A stretch of 64,000 nt of DNA, taken from Hippophae tibetana (Eukaryota; Streptophyta; Magnoliopsida; Rosales; Elaeagnaceae). Made by a program: the position numbers and the translations under genes. The DNA is taken from the NCBI GenBank assembly GCA_037013495.1, contig CM072806.1, forward strand, positions 30,754,001 through 30,818,000, read 5' to 3'. Shown in pieces: positions 10,429 through 22,345 of the stretch; the stretch's first letter is position 1, and every line of letters begins with the position of its first letter. The notes beneath the pieces are model-generated. The model did no database searches. It was not told the origin of the DNA and saw only the letters and a list, made by a program, of their open reading frames with translations.

Positions 10429-10475
10429 CGTCTTGCTAAGACGTTAAACTAAGCGCTGGATGGGAGGCAACCCAT
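10429..10475 (+). ncRNA. Twin hairpin module, copy after integrase
   Basis: Stem 1 is CGTCTT/AAGACG with loop GCT (10429-10443). Stem 2 is ATGGG/CCCAT with loop AGGCAA (10460-10475). It begins 14 nt after the integrase stop. The order matches that of the copy after gag 1, with slightly shorter spacing. Confidence 0.65.
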
Positions 10476-12310
10476 CATGTTAGGTAATTTTTTGTTATTT
10501 GTTTTATTTACTTAATTTTATTTTTTATTTTAGTTTACTTGTATGTGAATAATTTTTAAAATTGTTAAAACTAAAATATTTGTTGAGATGTTAGAAGTTC
10601 ACAGCGATCTGTCTGTATACACTTTAATGATGAATATGATGGATGCACCTGCATCTCTTCATTACTACTTACACATTCTCAAGAAATAGGTAATCTTTCT
10701 CCTCTTTTCTCTTTATCTTTAATTTGCAGTTGTTACATTGAGGACAATGTAAGTTCTAGGTTGGGGGTGGTGAAAAGTTACCATGCTTAATAAAAAAAAT
10801 AAATATATATATATATATATATAAAAAAAATTCACAAAAATGTATCATTTCTTTAAATCAAATTTAAGTAAATAGTTAAGTCTTTGGTACTGTTAGATTA
10901 ATTTTTGAAAACATATCATGAAATATTTTGTAATTATTTTTGATAATTAGTTAGTTTTTGTCATAACTAGTATTTCTTGATAAAATGTGGAAATTATATT
11001 AAACCCAAAATCGGTGTTTATGAATTTTGTTTAGTGGAGACTACCCTTGTGAGATATAATTTGAGCCTAATTTCTTTTATTCAGAGTGAAATATATATTT
11101 TTTCTACTCCAAACACATTTCTTATTTATTCAAAAGTTTAGATGCTCTCTATAGGTATTAGCATTGAATGTATGAATTTTTTCTCATCTTAATAGAGTAT
11201 CATATATTTTTGATTATTATTTTTGTTTAGATTAAACGATTTGAGTAGAAATTGATAGTATATGCTTATATCTCATTCATGCATGACTGCTACAAAAACA
11301 AAAAGACATATCTGGGGTTACCTAAACCAAGATCAAACAGAAAAGCCACAAAATTAACCACTCACCAAAATCCAAAAAATGTACAATCTGTACATGGGTT
11401 GACTCTCTAAAAAATACATATATTAAAAAAAATGTATAGAGAGATAAAAAAATAGTATCATCTACATACTATGACCCACATTGCCAACAAAGTTGTGAGT
11501 AAAGGTTAAATACAAAAGAAAGATATAGGAAGTAATTCCCTAAAAAGTCATTGCAATTTCTTCATTTGTAAAAAGCATATATCTTGAAATTCTTTCTTAA
11601 TGAGTTTGATTTATGCAGGAAAATAATTTTTATATATGATATCTTTATAATTTATACATTCGATTCCTTTCATGAGATCAATGTTAAAATAACACTTTGA
11701 GCCTTTATTCTTTATACATATGCGAACATATTAGTTCATTTCTATACATCAACTTTTTCGCATATAAATTAGTATGAGTGTTTGAACCCATAGGATTCAG
11801 TGCTTTGAGAGTATTGACTTGTGAGGAATAGAGTCGAAGCGAATTCTGATTCATGACACTGAAATTGGGTAAAATTAAATTGATACATTTTTGATATGAA
11901 ATATGAAAATGATTTTTGACTAATTATTATAATAAAATCATGATTGTTTAAAGAGATTAAAATAACTTATGCTTGAGATTTTAATTATGATCTTAAAAGA
12001 TATTAAAAAGTATGAGACATTTTTGTGATATGTTGTTTTCTTTTATCCTTAAATTAATTTTTGATTTTGTTGTAATTTTAGTTTTTGATTTGATTGTTTT
12101 TATTGTTTCTTTTGATTTCTACATTTAGTTCAATGTTTGTGGGTATCATTACTGAAAATCCTCACGAGACTCAAACTCGTCCACTAGGGCAACCTAGGGG
12201 TTTAACGGCTTGTTGCATAGGATAAATACAACCGTTTCAATCCACGAAAGTGATTTAGGATAGTTTAATTTTTAGTTTTTATCGCTTCTCTTGCTAAGGG
12301 ACTAGCAAGA
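10476..12310 (+). other. 3' noncoding region of the gypsy element
   Basis: No open frame of meaningful length is present, and no envelope-like gene, which many Athila elements carry here. The region contains a hairpin ACATTG-AGGA-CAATGT at 10735-10750, then a GGTTGGGGGTGG tract, a (TA)n run near 10805-10823, and segments shared with element G. The shared segments include the GGAGACTAC region near 11037, ACTCACC near 11350 and CAACCTAGGGGTTTA near 12190. Confidence 0.7.
10735..10770 (+). promoter_or_regulatory. Hairpin plus internal G-rich polypurine tract
   Basis: Perfect stem ACATTG/CAATGT is followed within 10 nt by GGTTGGGGGTGG. Counterparts lie at 35808-35848 (element E), 19497-19534 (B, minus) and about 26627-26660 (C, minus). 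It may be a secondary plus-strand priming site. Confidence 0.5.
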
Positions 12311-12326
12311 AGCTGGTTGGGGGTTG
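12311..12326 (+). other. Polypurine tract
   Basis: AGCTGGTTGGGGGTTG directly abuts the TG of the 3' LTR, the expected plus-strand primer position. It matches the equivalent place in element G (before 48985). Confidence 0.75.
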
Positions 12327-14308
12327 TGATGAGTGCTCAAAAAGCACTAAAATAACCACGATTTTATGCACATTAATTGATTAAAAATACATATATTTAT
12401 ATGTTTTATCATATATTTATATAAATTTGTCTTTTTCGGAATCACGGGTATTTTTATTGTTTTTCAGGTATTTTGGCTTAAAAACGCAATTTAAAGACTC
12501 AAACAGGAATACTTGAAGCAATACATCACAAATATATTAATAAATAAGTGGGAAAAGGTCAACAAACATGGAAAAATTGGACAAAATGGGTCGAAAAGGT
12601 CAAAAATGTCAAAAAGACGAAAATCGCGCCGCAGCGCCCCAACGCCCAGCTCCGCCCCAAGCAGCAGCGCGCGGCACTGTTCATCCGTGCGTACTGTTCA
12701 TCTGAGCGCACTGTTCATCCGTGGTACTGTGCAGACTCGGCACTGTTCATCCCCGGTATTGTGCAGCCGCGGTACTGTTCAAACCCGGTACTGTGCAGCC
12801 ACCCCCCGTCATGCTGACGTCATCAAATGACGTCAGTAATCAATAATCCGCGTTTTTACATTTTTTTCTCTACTTTTTCTCTCCATCCTCACCTATAAAT
12901 ACCCCACTTCCCTTCACTTCAAAACACACCTTCAAAACACACTTCTCTCTTCTTTCTTTCTCTCATTTTTTAGTTTTTAAGTTTTTCTAAGTTTTTCTCT
13001 TAGTTTCTAAGCTTTTCTTAATTTTTCTCTTAGTTTTTAGTTCAATTCTCTTAGTTGTAGAGTTCTTCTCTTTTTGAGAGGAACTTGTAATGTTTTTGTA
13101 ATAATTTAGATTTTTGATTCAATTAATGGAAGTACAAATTCCGCTTGGAGGTTTTCTAGCAACGGGAATAGCGTCGAAGTTCTGTAAGGATTTTATTTTC
13201 TTTACAGTTATTTTTATGCTTTATTCTTAAATGTTATATTTAATTTGTCTGTGGTTAAATTTAACTATGCTGGCTGTTTAATAAATATGATATAATAATA
13301 ACGTTGTTATGCTTGCGAAATATTAAATAGGTGAAAATTTCTAAAATGAATTGATTTTGTTTTTATTCAAGATTTTATATTAAGAATGTTAGAGAGAAAT
13401 ATATTATTTTTCATTACAAACTTAAACCTGAAAATTAGATTTTAAGGTTTAGTTATCCGGTCTAATTTAGAGTAGTGCTCTTTTATTTGTTGGTACAATC
13501 GCCCGGTAGTTAGAGTGAAACTCTATTTCAAAAGTTTTTATAAGAATTATTATGTGAAAATGTATTGACAACATGTTTTCAATAGTGGTTTTAAAACTTG
13601 AAAGTTAGTACTCGGATAATTAAATTCTTATGTTTAATTTGGACACCTTGAATAATGTTTAAATTGTCTAACCCCACCAAAGGTGGCATTTAAATGGTTC
13701 ATTTTCAATCTCTTAGAAAAAGGAATTAATTTAATTAAGCATATTAGTTATCAACCCCACCCATAGGTGTTAATTGATTTGTTTAGTTAACAAAGAATAT
13801 CTAACCCCACCAAAGGTGGTATTTATATAAAAAAGAGAGAATCAATAAAATATCAATTTATATCTTTAATAACCTAGATAATATGAGCAAGCATAATTAA
13901 TTTAGTTATTATATCCATAAATACTCCGCTAATATAAATGATAAAATTTGCATGAATATTTATTGAATCTGTATATATGTTTATTTTTAGATAATTATTT
14001 ATTGAATCTGTATCTATGTTTATTTTTATGTTATTAGATTATATTTAATTAATCTGTATATATGTTTTATTTTTATGTTATTAGATTAGGAACACAAAAA
14101 CCAAACTATCGTGACAGGATGTTTAGGATTTAATTTCGTTTTTAAAAGTTTGAATAATAAATTAAAAACCACATACATTCCTTCCTTAGATCGACCTTGG
14201 GAGTATACTTATCATTTTCTTCGAAATGATTCGTGCACTTGCGAGAGTTTTATAAATATTAAAACCAAAGTATTGGCAAGAATCGGCGATGCCGATTTTT
14301 GCTCATCA
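12327..14308 (+). repeat. 3' LTR of the nearly intact gypsy element
   Basis: This LTR of 1982 bp matches the 5' LTR almost throughout. It has eight rather than seven units in the U3 array (12674-12803), a short duplication of TTCAAAACACAC downstream of TATA (12894-12901), the same TGACGTCA pair (12815-12835), and a few substitutions. It is followed by the TSD CTAAT. Confidence 0.95.
12674..12803 (+). repeat. 16-bp minisatellite in U3 of the 3' LTR (8 units)
   Basis: Eight units of 16-17 bp are present. One extra unit near the left end, relative to the 5' LTR, shows copy-number change since insertion or during reverse transcription. Confidence 0.88.
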
Positions 14309-15927
14309 CTAATCACTTATAGAAAATGATAAGTATACTTCCAAAATCTATGTAAAGAGAGATCATGTGGTTTTTAAATTATTCAAAAAATTATCAAAAA
14401 CAAAAATAAAACCTTAACATTCTGTCACAACGTTTGGGTTTAAAAATCTAATCTAATGACATAAAAATAAAGATACTAGACTTTTATCATGATGTGGAGA
14501 ATTTATGAGATGTATTATCTAGTTGATTATACTTGCTCAATATTAAGTAGGTTATTAAAGATAGGATTAAGATAAATTATTCTCCCTTTTTTGTATGAAA
14601 ATATTCTAGGGTAGAGATCATTCTCGTTATTAATAATAAACCAATTAATATTCTTAAATAGGGCTTACCAATTGATTAATTATTAAACTTTTCTTTTTAA
14701 TTTGTAAGAGATTGATAAACCATTTAATTTTCCTTCCTTAGGTAGGGCTTTGCAATTCAAATTTTATTCAAGGTGTTCCTAAGTGACTTTTAGATTTTAA
14801 AACTATTATGAAAATTATGTCATTAATATATCCTTCAATAATAATTCTTATAAAAATCTTTGAAATAGAGTTTACACTCCAAGCACAAATATGAACTAGG
14901 TCACAAATAAAAAAGTACTTTAAATCAAACAGAGATAATTAAATCTTAAATTTAACTTTCATATTTTAAGTTTATTATGAAAATTATGACATCACAATAT
15001 TTTATAAAATAAACTTTGTAGAATTCTTGAATAGAAAATAATACTTAATTTTGAAAAAATATTTTACCCATTTTTAATATTTTAAAGCATAACAACATTA
15101 CTAATATCCTATTATAATTTTAGCCAATATGCTTAATTTAACAAATGATTAGTAAATTAAACATAGCCTATAAAAATATCACATAAAGAATAACTAAAAA
15201 GAATATATTGAAAATATACCCCAATAGAATCCTTGAATTATTTTTGAAAAACCTCCAAACAAAATGTCGAACTTTTTTATTGAATCAAAACTAAAATTAG
15301 TACATAACTAAATTTGTTCAACTCTCAAATGAGAGAAGAAATTTAAGCTAATAAAAGAAAATCTAAAATCTTAAGAGAATAAGAGAATAAGAAGAAAAGA
15401 GCTAAAAAGCTATCAAAGGGATGATTGATACAATAGAATAGGGGCCTTATTTATAAGTTTAAAAAATGAGATTAGATGTGTTAGCATTGCAGCACAAAAT
15501 AGTTCACGCTGTAGCATGCACGTAATTGTCACACACATTGTACTTGGTCCAAACATCTTGTGTCGTGACACACACCATTTTCATGCCACGACCCACAAAG
15601 AATCTAGGGTAGTTACACTCAATCCATGTTTCCTCATGCTAGGACACATAATATTTTTGCACCTCTGCATCATATGTTCTAATTTACTTTGTACCCATAT
15701 TTTCTTGTATCGCTTTTTCTTATGGTTTGATGCATTGTAATGGAATGCTTCAAATATTGATCAATTTTATATTTTTAAGCTAAAATACTTGAAAATAATA
15801 AAATATACATTTGATTTGGAAAAATAGATTTATATAAAATAATAGTAAAGCTAAGTAAATAAAAATCTATTTAATCAATTAACACTTATGAAATCACGAT
15901 ATATTCAATACTTTTAAGCACTCATCA
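14309..15927 (-). repeat. Solo LTR S1, main part
   Basis: This is a minus-strand LTR of the same family as the intact element but much diverged. 14309-14313 is the duplicated target CTAAT of the intruding element. It begins (minus sense) TGATGAGTGC at 15927. No primer site or polypurine tract is attached on either side, and the flanks are gag of element A, so it is a solo LTR formed by recombination. TSD ACTGC follows at 15928-15932. Confidence 0.87.
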
Positions 15928-15932
15928 ACTGC

Positions 15933-16740
15933 TTCAGGAAGGTTTCTACATGCCTCCATAGAAGGAGGTCCATTTTAATAATCATACACCATGAATGGAC
16001 TTTGTAACATATTTACCCCCATAGGATCACAATTCAACTTCATAGTTAAATCTAATAGCAAAGCATTTGTTTGGACTTGCATTACAGTGTCTACATGTAC
16101 TACTCCAGCAGCTTTCCTTGAATTTAGCCTCTCAACAAGTCATTGATAATTATTGGATAACATCTCATCAAGTAGTGCAAAGGTTTCCTCTTTACTTTAC
16201 TCATTAAAGCTCCACGAATTGTAGCATCAATTCTAGTCCTTGACTATGGTGTGGGCATGTCTTAATAGCTATTTGTAGCAATCCCAAGCTTTTTATAAAG
16301 TGATTCCTCTTCAAATTGGTGAAATATGTGATGTCGTTTCTAAGCTTGGCTATATTTGAAGGTAGGAAGTACTTCCTTAGCCTTGTCCCCTTAATGAGAA
16401 AGGAAATAAGCAAAGGAAAATTGCATCATCTGATACACCATTCATCTTGAAGGTGTCACATATTTGCAAGAATGAAGCCAAGTGAAGGTATGGGTCATCA
16501 TTGACTAACCCTCCAAACTGATTTTTCTATACCATATGAATAACACCTAGCTTTAGTTCAAAATTATTAGCATTGATACATGGTCTATTGATAGATGATT
16601 GGGCTCCCTTTACTAGTGGGAATCCAAAATCCATTAAAGGTTTAGAGACCACTATAGTACGTTGATCCCCTTGTTCTACCTTAACCCTTGATTAATCTTG
16701 TGCTAACCATTCATTCTTAAGCGGTGTAAGGTTTTCTCTA
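15933..16740 (-). pseudogene. Element A: gag N-terminal half
   Basis: The minus strand shows Athila-type gag: MNGVSDDAI, KLRNDITYFTN, KTCPHHSQGLELMLQ and a start-proximal region facing the primer site. Many stops and shifts are present. Its continuation is at 1-720. The nearest relative in the window is the gag of element D at 29460-30300. Confidence 0.75.
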
Positions 16741-16895
16741 TTTCTTGATCACAAGATACAAGCTTGGCACATGTCAACCTGGGTATACAACACAAACAGT
16801 AAAATAAAAAATGACAAGGTCGAAACAAGTATAGTAACAAACGTTATTGATATCCATTATAAGTAATTAAGTCTTCGAAAATGGTGCCAAAAACT
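16741..16895 (-). other. Element A leader and primer binding site
   Basis: On the minus strand TGGCACCATTTTCGAAG starts at 16889, six bases from the LTR end. It is a decayed tRNA-Asp-type site. The rest is a short noncoding leader. Confidence 0.65.
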
Positions 16896-18222
16896 TGATC
16901 ATGCTAACCACAAGTATATGGTCGTGTGAGTAATATAATGTACCTAAATACAAAGATCGATCTAATAGGGAGTTGTATGACTTATAACCAAGTACTAATA
17001 TAATTATAATGAATATTATTTGGACAATAACAAATTATAAAAATTGAAAAATAAATTACAACTAATTTTAAACCACAAAACTCAACAAGTATGAAGATAT
17101 ATGAGAAAACAATTTAAGTATTTTTAATCCCTCCATTTCCTACCATGTGAATCACTAAAATTCTCCCCAATATAATTACCAATCAATTATATGATTAATT
17201 GAATCTAACCTAGCATGCATTTCTTTAGTAAACTGCATAGCATATAATAATTAACCTAATCACACTCTCATGTCAATTAGATTGCATACCATGCATTAAG
17301 ATCATCAATTGTAGATCAAACACATAAGAATCATACATATATACCTAGATACTATGTATGTTATTTAATCAAGATAAACAATTAAATAATTCTCTCAAAT
17401 CTATTTAATTACCTCTATAGATCAATTATTTGGCAAATAACTAATAGCATATAAAAGTCAGATTAAATAATACAATTGAATTGAAATTTCAATTCCAATT
17501 GGGTAGTAAAATATTAGATCATGACATATAGAAAATTGGGTTCATAACTATCTTCTTAAAACTCATATTTTTCATAAATAAAGACATAAAAAATAATAAG
17601 AATGGAGAAGAATAAGAGATACACTCAATCTCTTGATTAATAGCACTAATATTCTCTTGAATCGTTCACAAAATTTTGTCTTCTTTGATCTTCTCTTAAA
17701 CTTTTTCTCTATTTTCTCTCTTCTTGGCAGCTACTAGGTTTTGTATTTCTTAATTGTATGCTTAATTTGTACCTATTAGGGTTAATTAAATAGTAAAATT
17801 TACCTAATATGAACCATTAGATTATCTCTTAAAATGAACTAGCTATTGAGATATAAAGATGAGAATCATTGTTTGATTAAAAATAGGATTCATGCCTAGC
17901 TAGAATGCATGCCACAACATGATTTCTTGCTTGCCATGGCATGGTCTCCTCTGATCACAAAGGAATGTCCAATGATAGATCATCTTTCATGGTGCCAAAA
18001 GAAAGTGTACCCTTGCATGGTCCGTATAGTGGTATAGAAAAATGCCCACTGTGGCATGCTATTGATTTTTCCCATATTTGACTCATTTTTACTCTATTTT
18101 TCATCATTCCACCTATATTAACATATTAAACATAACTTAAGATTTTTATGATATTTTAGCACATAAAAAGACAATAAGTGGTTCAAAATTGGTTAAATAA
18201 CTCTACTTTCTTAAAGTTATCA
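16896..18222 (-). repeat. LTR shared by elements A and B
   Basis: This 1327-bp LTR runs (minus sense) from TGATAACTTT at 18222 to TGATCA at 16896. A primer site and gag (element A) lie on one side; a polypurine-like tract and 3' noncoding region (element B) lie on the other. A partial copy lies at 23750-24377. U3 near 17890-18060 contains repeated GCATGCCA/GCCATGGCAT palindromic sequence. Confidence 0.8.
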
Positions 18223-19930
18223 CATTCCTAAACTTAACTCTTTGCTTGCCCTCTAGCAAAGTCAAGTCTATCTAGTTAAATGATAGAGTCAGCATATTCA
18301 TAAACACATATCTATTTATACATGCATGTTAGCAAGAAATTATCCCTCTCAATTCAAAGACTATGTAATTCCATGATAAGAAGATTCACGTATCTATCAA
18401 ACAACATTCCATTAATATAAGGATATGCATATTTTGAAGAATTGATTCATAAGTGTGTTGCACATGATGTTATCCAATGCACTCATGAAAATCAACTTAT
18501 AGATCATGCTAATCAACTAAGTCTTAGAACAAGTTTCATTGGTCTATTTTTGATACCTTTATCCATCAATATAAATATACATATAGCTAAAGATCAATAA
18601 GGCTTTGCAATCAAGTAATGTAAGGCTTAGGTGGGTGTAGATAAATGGAGACATTTAGGCTTTTTACACACCTTAGCATTTTTTTGTTCATCATGCAATT
18701 GTTGTAAAACAATTGAGCTTTCATTTGTTTTTTTGCACCCTATCTTACCATTATTTTCATTATTTTATTCCATATCACTTTTTTTTAATATATAACTTCA
18801 CAACACCCCGAAAATTATATATAATTTTATTCTTTTATTCTTTTTGTTTAGAGGAGTAATTGTGTTGTGAGTTTTTTTTAAATACGGTGCATTACATTTC
18901 ACCTCACTCTAAGCATAGCACATGATTGCATTTTTAATACAAGTTAAAGTTGTAAGGGTAAAGGCATTGCTTATTGGTTACGCTTAAAATATGGTTTAAA
19001 TATATTGATGGTTCTTAGTTAGAATCAAAAGAAGGACTAAGGATATAAACAATTGTTAGCATGAAAGGCTCGATCGATCCAATTAAGGCGTAAATCATTT
19101 CTCATGCTAAATAATATTTATGGTTTTCCCTTAAAGTATCATCAAATAGATTCTAAAACATGGTAGACCATATCCACTAGCACAACTCACCCCATATTTT
19201 CTACCTATAAGAACATCAAATTCAATGATGAGCATATGCATAAAATATGAATCAATTCAATAAAACTAACAAGCATAACACATGATTAATATATCTTAAT
19301 AAGCATGTTATATGCCTTATCTTAGTCATGATAACCAATTTTTATCATTGGATCCATATGTTTTATATCAAATATGCCTGCATTTGGTTTCCATGTATTC
19401 ATCAATTTCTACCCATTTCAAGATTAAAAACATCCCCAAAAGAAGAAAAACATCCTAAAAGAATGCAGACTAAACACTAAAGTAGAGAATAAAGTTTCCA
19501 CCCCCATATTTAAATTTCACATTGTCCTCATGTGCATATATGGATATGAAAAAGAGGGAAAGGAAATAAAATTCTCTTGCTAAAACTATCCAATTTTGTT
19601 ATGTCATTCCCCTCCACATTTATTCACCTACAAAAATAGAAAAATATAAGTAAAATAACTTTGGGTTTCCATCCAACAAGTTCCATGTTTAACGTCCTTA
19701 GCTAGACGGTCATATAAGCTCTTCATGTGCATCCACCATGGTCATCATAACTTTTTCATTTGGCAGTGGATCTCCATGATAGTGCTATACTCTGTGCCCA
19801 TCATCCATGAACCATTTTGTTTTTGGTTCTCTAATTCAATGACTCTATGGTTTATTATCTTAGAGATGGTAAATGGATGTTACCATCTACTCTTGAGTTT
19901 TGAAAACAATTTGAGTCTTGAGTTGTAAAA
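18223..19930 (-). other. Element B 3' noncoding region
   Basis: No gene is present. Minus-sense content includes the twin hairpin (19661-19708), a CACAT/ATGTG hairpin with adjoining GGGGGTGG (19497-19534), and a degenerate polypurine tract AAGTTTAGGAATG against the LTR. The remainder is AT-rich sequence without detectable structure. Confidence 0.6.
19661..19708 (-). ncRNA. Twin hairpin module of element B
   Basis: Minus sense: stem 1 is CGTC/GACG (19708-19693) and stem 2 is TTGG/CCAA (19676-19661). It sits in the same position after integrase as in the intact element. Stem 2 has different bases but still pairs. Confidence 0.5.
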
Positions 19931-19934
19931 CAAT

Positions 19935-20985
19935 ACATTCTTTCCCAATTCAAAAGTACAATGAGCAATTCCCTTAATGTGCCACCCTTTTTTTCTCTTT
20001 GTGTAACTTAGCATTCTCATAAGCATTCCTCTGTAGCTCATTTTTCTCATTTCTTTTTACCATTCTTTTCTCATTCCTCTGTATCTCCATGAACATATTC
20101 AATTATTTTAATACCCAGTATGCTTTATGCTCTAATTTCACCAGTAAATGAAATGCCTTTCCATAAAATATCCTATATGGGATGGTATCAATTGGTGTTT
20201 TAAATGTTTTTCTATACTCCCATAAGCATCTTCTAACTTAGAGGCCCAATCATTTCTAGAATTATTCACTACTTTCTCCAAAATTATTTTCACCTCTCTA
20301 TTGGACACCTTCGATTGCCTGTCTATTTGGGGATGATAGGGGTAGATACCCTCTACTTAATCCCATATTTAGACAACAAAGAATTAAAGGCTTTATTTCA
20401 AAAGTGACTACCTCCATCAGAAATGATAGTCCTAGGAGTTGCAAACCTAGTGAAAATAGTTTTTTAGAAATTTCATGACCACTTTGGCATCACATTTTTT
20501 GTTGGCTATGGCTTCTACCAACTTTTACACATAATCCACACTTCTAATGTGTATTGGTTACCAAAATATGAGTGGAAAGGTCCAATAAAGTCAAAGCCTC
20601 AAATATCAAATAATTATACTTCAAGTATATTCTTTAGCTACTATTGTTTTGCTCCTAAAGTGGAATTTATAGTATGAGCTATGGAAATGGTGAAGAATAA
20701 TTCCAACTTCATCCTAAGGGACACATATTCTCAAAATATCATCACCATATTCTTTAAATTGTTAAGGGTCATCCTAAAAATATTGTTTTATATCATGGAA
20801 TAATTTCTTCTCTTGTTGCCATGTGAGATCAAGTGAAAAGATGTTCATAACTAGGAAGTCTACAATGTCTGCATAACATGGGAAGTCAATTTGAGCCAGT
20901 GAAATAAGTTGCTCACCTAGGTAAGATTCTCCATTCACCATGTTATCATCCATATTGGCTTCCCTCTCCAATCTAGACATTTAGT
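19935..20985 (-). pseudogene. Element B integrase remnant
   Basis: Minus-strand translation gives PCYADIVDFLVMN and KKLFHDIKQYF (start of the integrase module), then pieces such as [22 protein letters not shown] and NAYENAKLHKEKK from the C-terminal half. Frame breaks are frequent and catalytic motifs are disrupted. It is not functional. Confidence 0.75.
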
Positions 20986-20989
20986 ATAC

Positions 20990-22345
20990 CATCTAATTTT
21001 CTATCCCAATTTTATCATGGGTTTTCAATTCAAACTCTTGTAGAAGAAGAATGCATCTTATTAGTCTTGGTTTGGTATCTTTCTTTGTCATTAGGTATTT
21101 TACTGTATAATAGTTTGTGTAGATAGTCACCTTGCTCCCAACCAAATACGTCCTAAATTTCACAAAGGCATATACAATGGCTAGGAGTTCCTTCTCTATA
21201 GTGGCATAATTCATTTGAGCATCATTGAGAATTTTTCGTTCATAATACATGACATGGAACATCTTGTCTACTTGTTTCCTTAAAATAGCCTCAATAGCAA
21301 AGTCATTTGCATCATACATTAACTCAAAGGGCTTGCTCCAATTTTGTGCTGCTATTTTTGGTACTAACAATATATTCTTTTTAAGCACTCAAACTGCCTC
21401 TAAAGAGTTATCATCAAATATGAAAAGCATTTATTTCTCCCAAAGATTGCACAAGGGGTTGGAGACGTTTGAAAAATCTTTGATAAATAAATGGTAAAAG
21501 ACTATATGTTGAAGAGAACTCTTAACACCGCTTACATTAGCAGGTAGTGGTAACTTCTTAGTCACTTTTATCTTAGCTCTATCCACCTCAATACCCTTAG
21601 CTGATTTTTTTTATCTCAAGATAATACCCTCATATACTATGAAGTGACACTTCTCCCAATTTAAAATCATGTTGATTTCTTCACATTTTTGCAGCACTAG
21701 GGTGAAATAGGGTCAAAACCTAAGAAGTCATCTATGAAGATCTCTAAATGCTTCTCCACCATGTCTGAAACAATATCCATCATACAGTGTTGAAATGTTA
21801 TAGGTTCATTGCATAACCCAAATGAAATTCTCTTGAAAGAAAAAATTTCGTAAGGACATATGAAGGTAGTCATTTCTTTGCCCTCAAGTTCCATAATGAT
21901 TACATTATAGCCAAAATATCCATCTACAAGGAAAAAGAAGGAATGTCTCACTAATTTTTCATGTAGTTGACCCATGAATAGAAGAGGGGAATGGTTATTC
22001 TATGTAACTTTATTTACCATGTAAGAATCCATACATACTCTCCATCTCGTGACAATCCTTGTGAGTACTAACTCATTTGACTCATTTGTTACCATAGTAA
22101 TTCAAAAAATTTCAATACACATTGGACTAGGCTTACCCATTCATTATCTGATATTGGGTAAATGATGCTAATGTCTAGCCACTAACAATGTTTTCTTCAC
22201 CACCTCTATCATAATAGGGTTTGACCAGTATTATGCATTCCTAGTTGGCTTTACTTCGTCATTTAATAAGGTTTTATGCATGGCTTTGATGTTAGTAGAT
22301 ATGGTTTGGTAAAGGTTTAACTTTTTTGAATTTATTGAGCACCTT
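20990..22345 (-). pseudogene. Element B reverse transcriptase and RNase H remnant
   Basis: RT motifs on the minus strand: FFFLVDGYFGYN, ISFGLCNEPITFQHCMMDI and FIDDF (active-site region, M lost from the FMDD pattern). RNase H motifs: FELMYDANDFAIEAIL, NYATIEKELLAIVYAF and KVTIYTNYYTVKYL, in which the last catalytic Asp is replaced by Asn. Several stops are present. Confidence 0.8.

Larger units (their letters stand above)
785..14308 (+). mobile_element. Nearly intact Ty3/gypsy retrotransposon, Athila-like, with two gag genes
   Basis: The element is bounded by two near-identical LTRs of 1954 and 1982 bp that begin TGATGAGTGC and end GCTCATCA. It is flanked by the 5-bp duplication CTAAT at 780-784 and 14309-14313. 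Internal order: tRNA-Asp-type primer site, structured leader, stand-alone gag, second gag fused to protease-RT-RNase H, integrase in a different frame, about 1.9 kb of noncoding sequence, polypurine tract. The integrase ends without a chromodomain, and the primer site matches the Athila lineage. No envelope-like reading frame is present. Near-identity of the R-U5 parts of the LTRs indicates recent insertion. The element landed inside an older LTR of its own family. Confidence 0.95.

Noticed and set aside
10416..12326. Possible envelope-like gene after integrase
   Set aside because: Athila relatives often have one, but no frame of useful length or membrane segment is present here.
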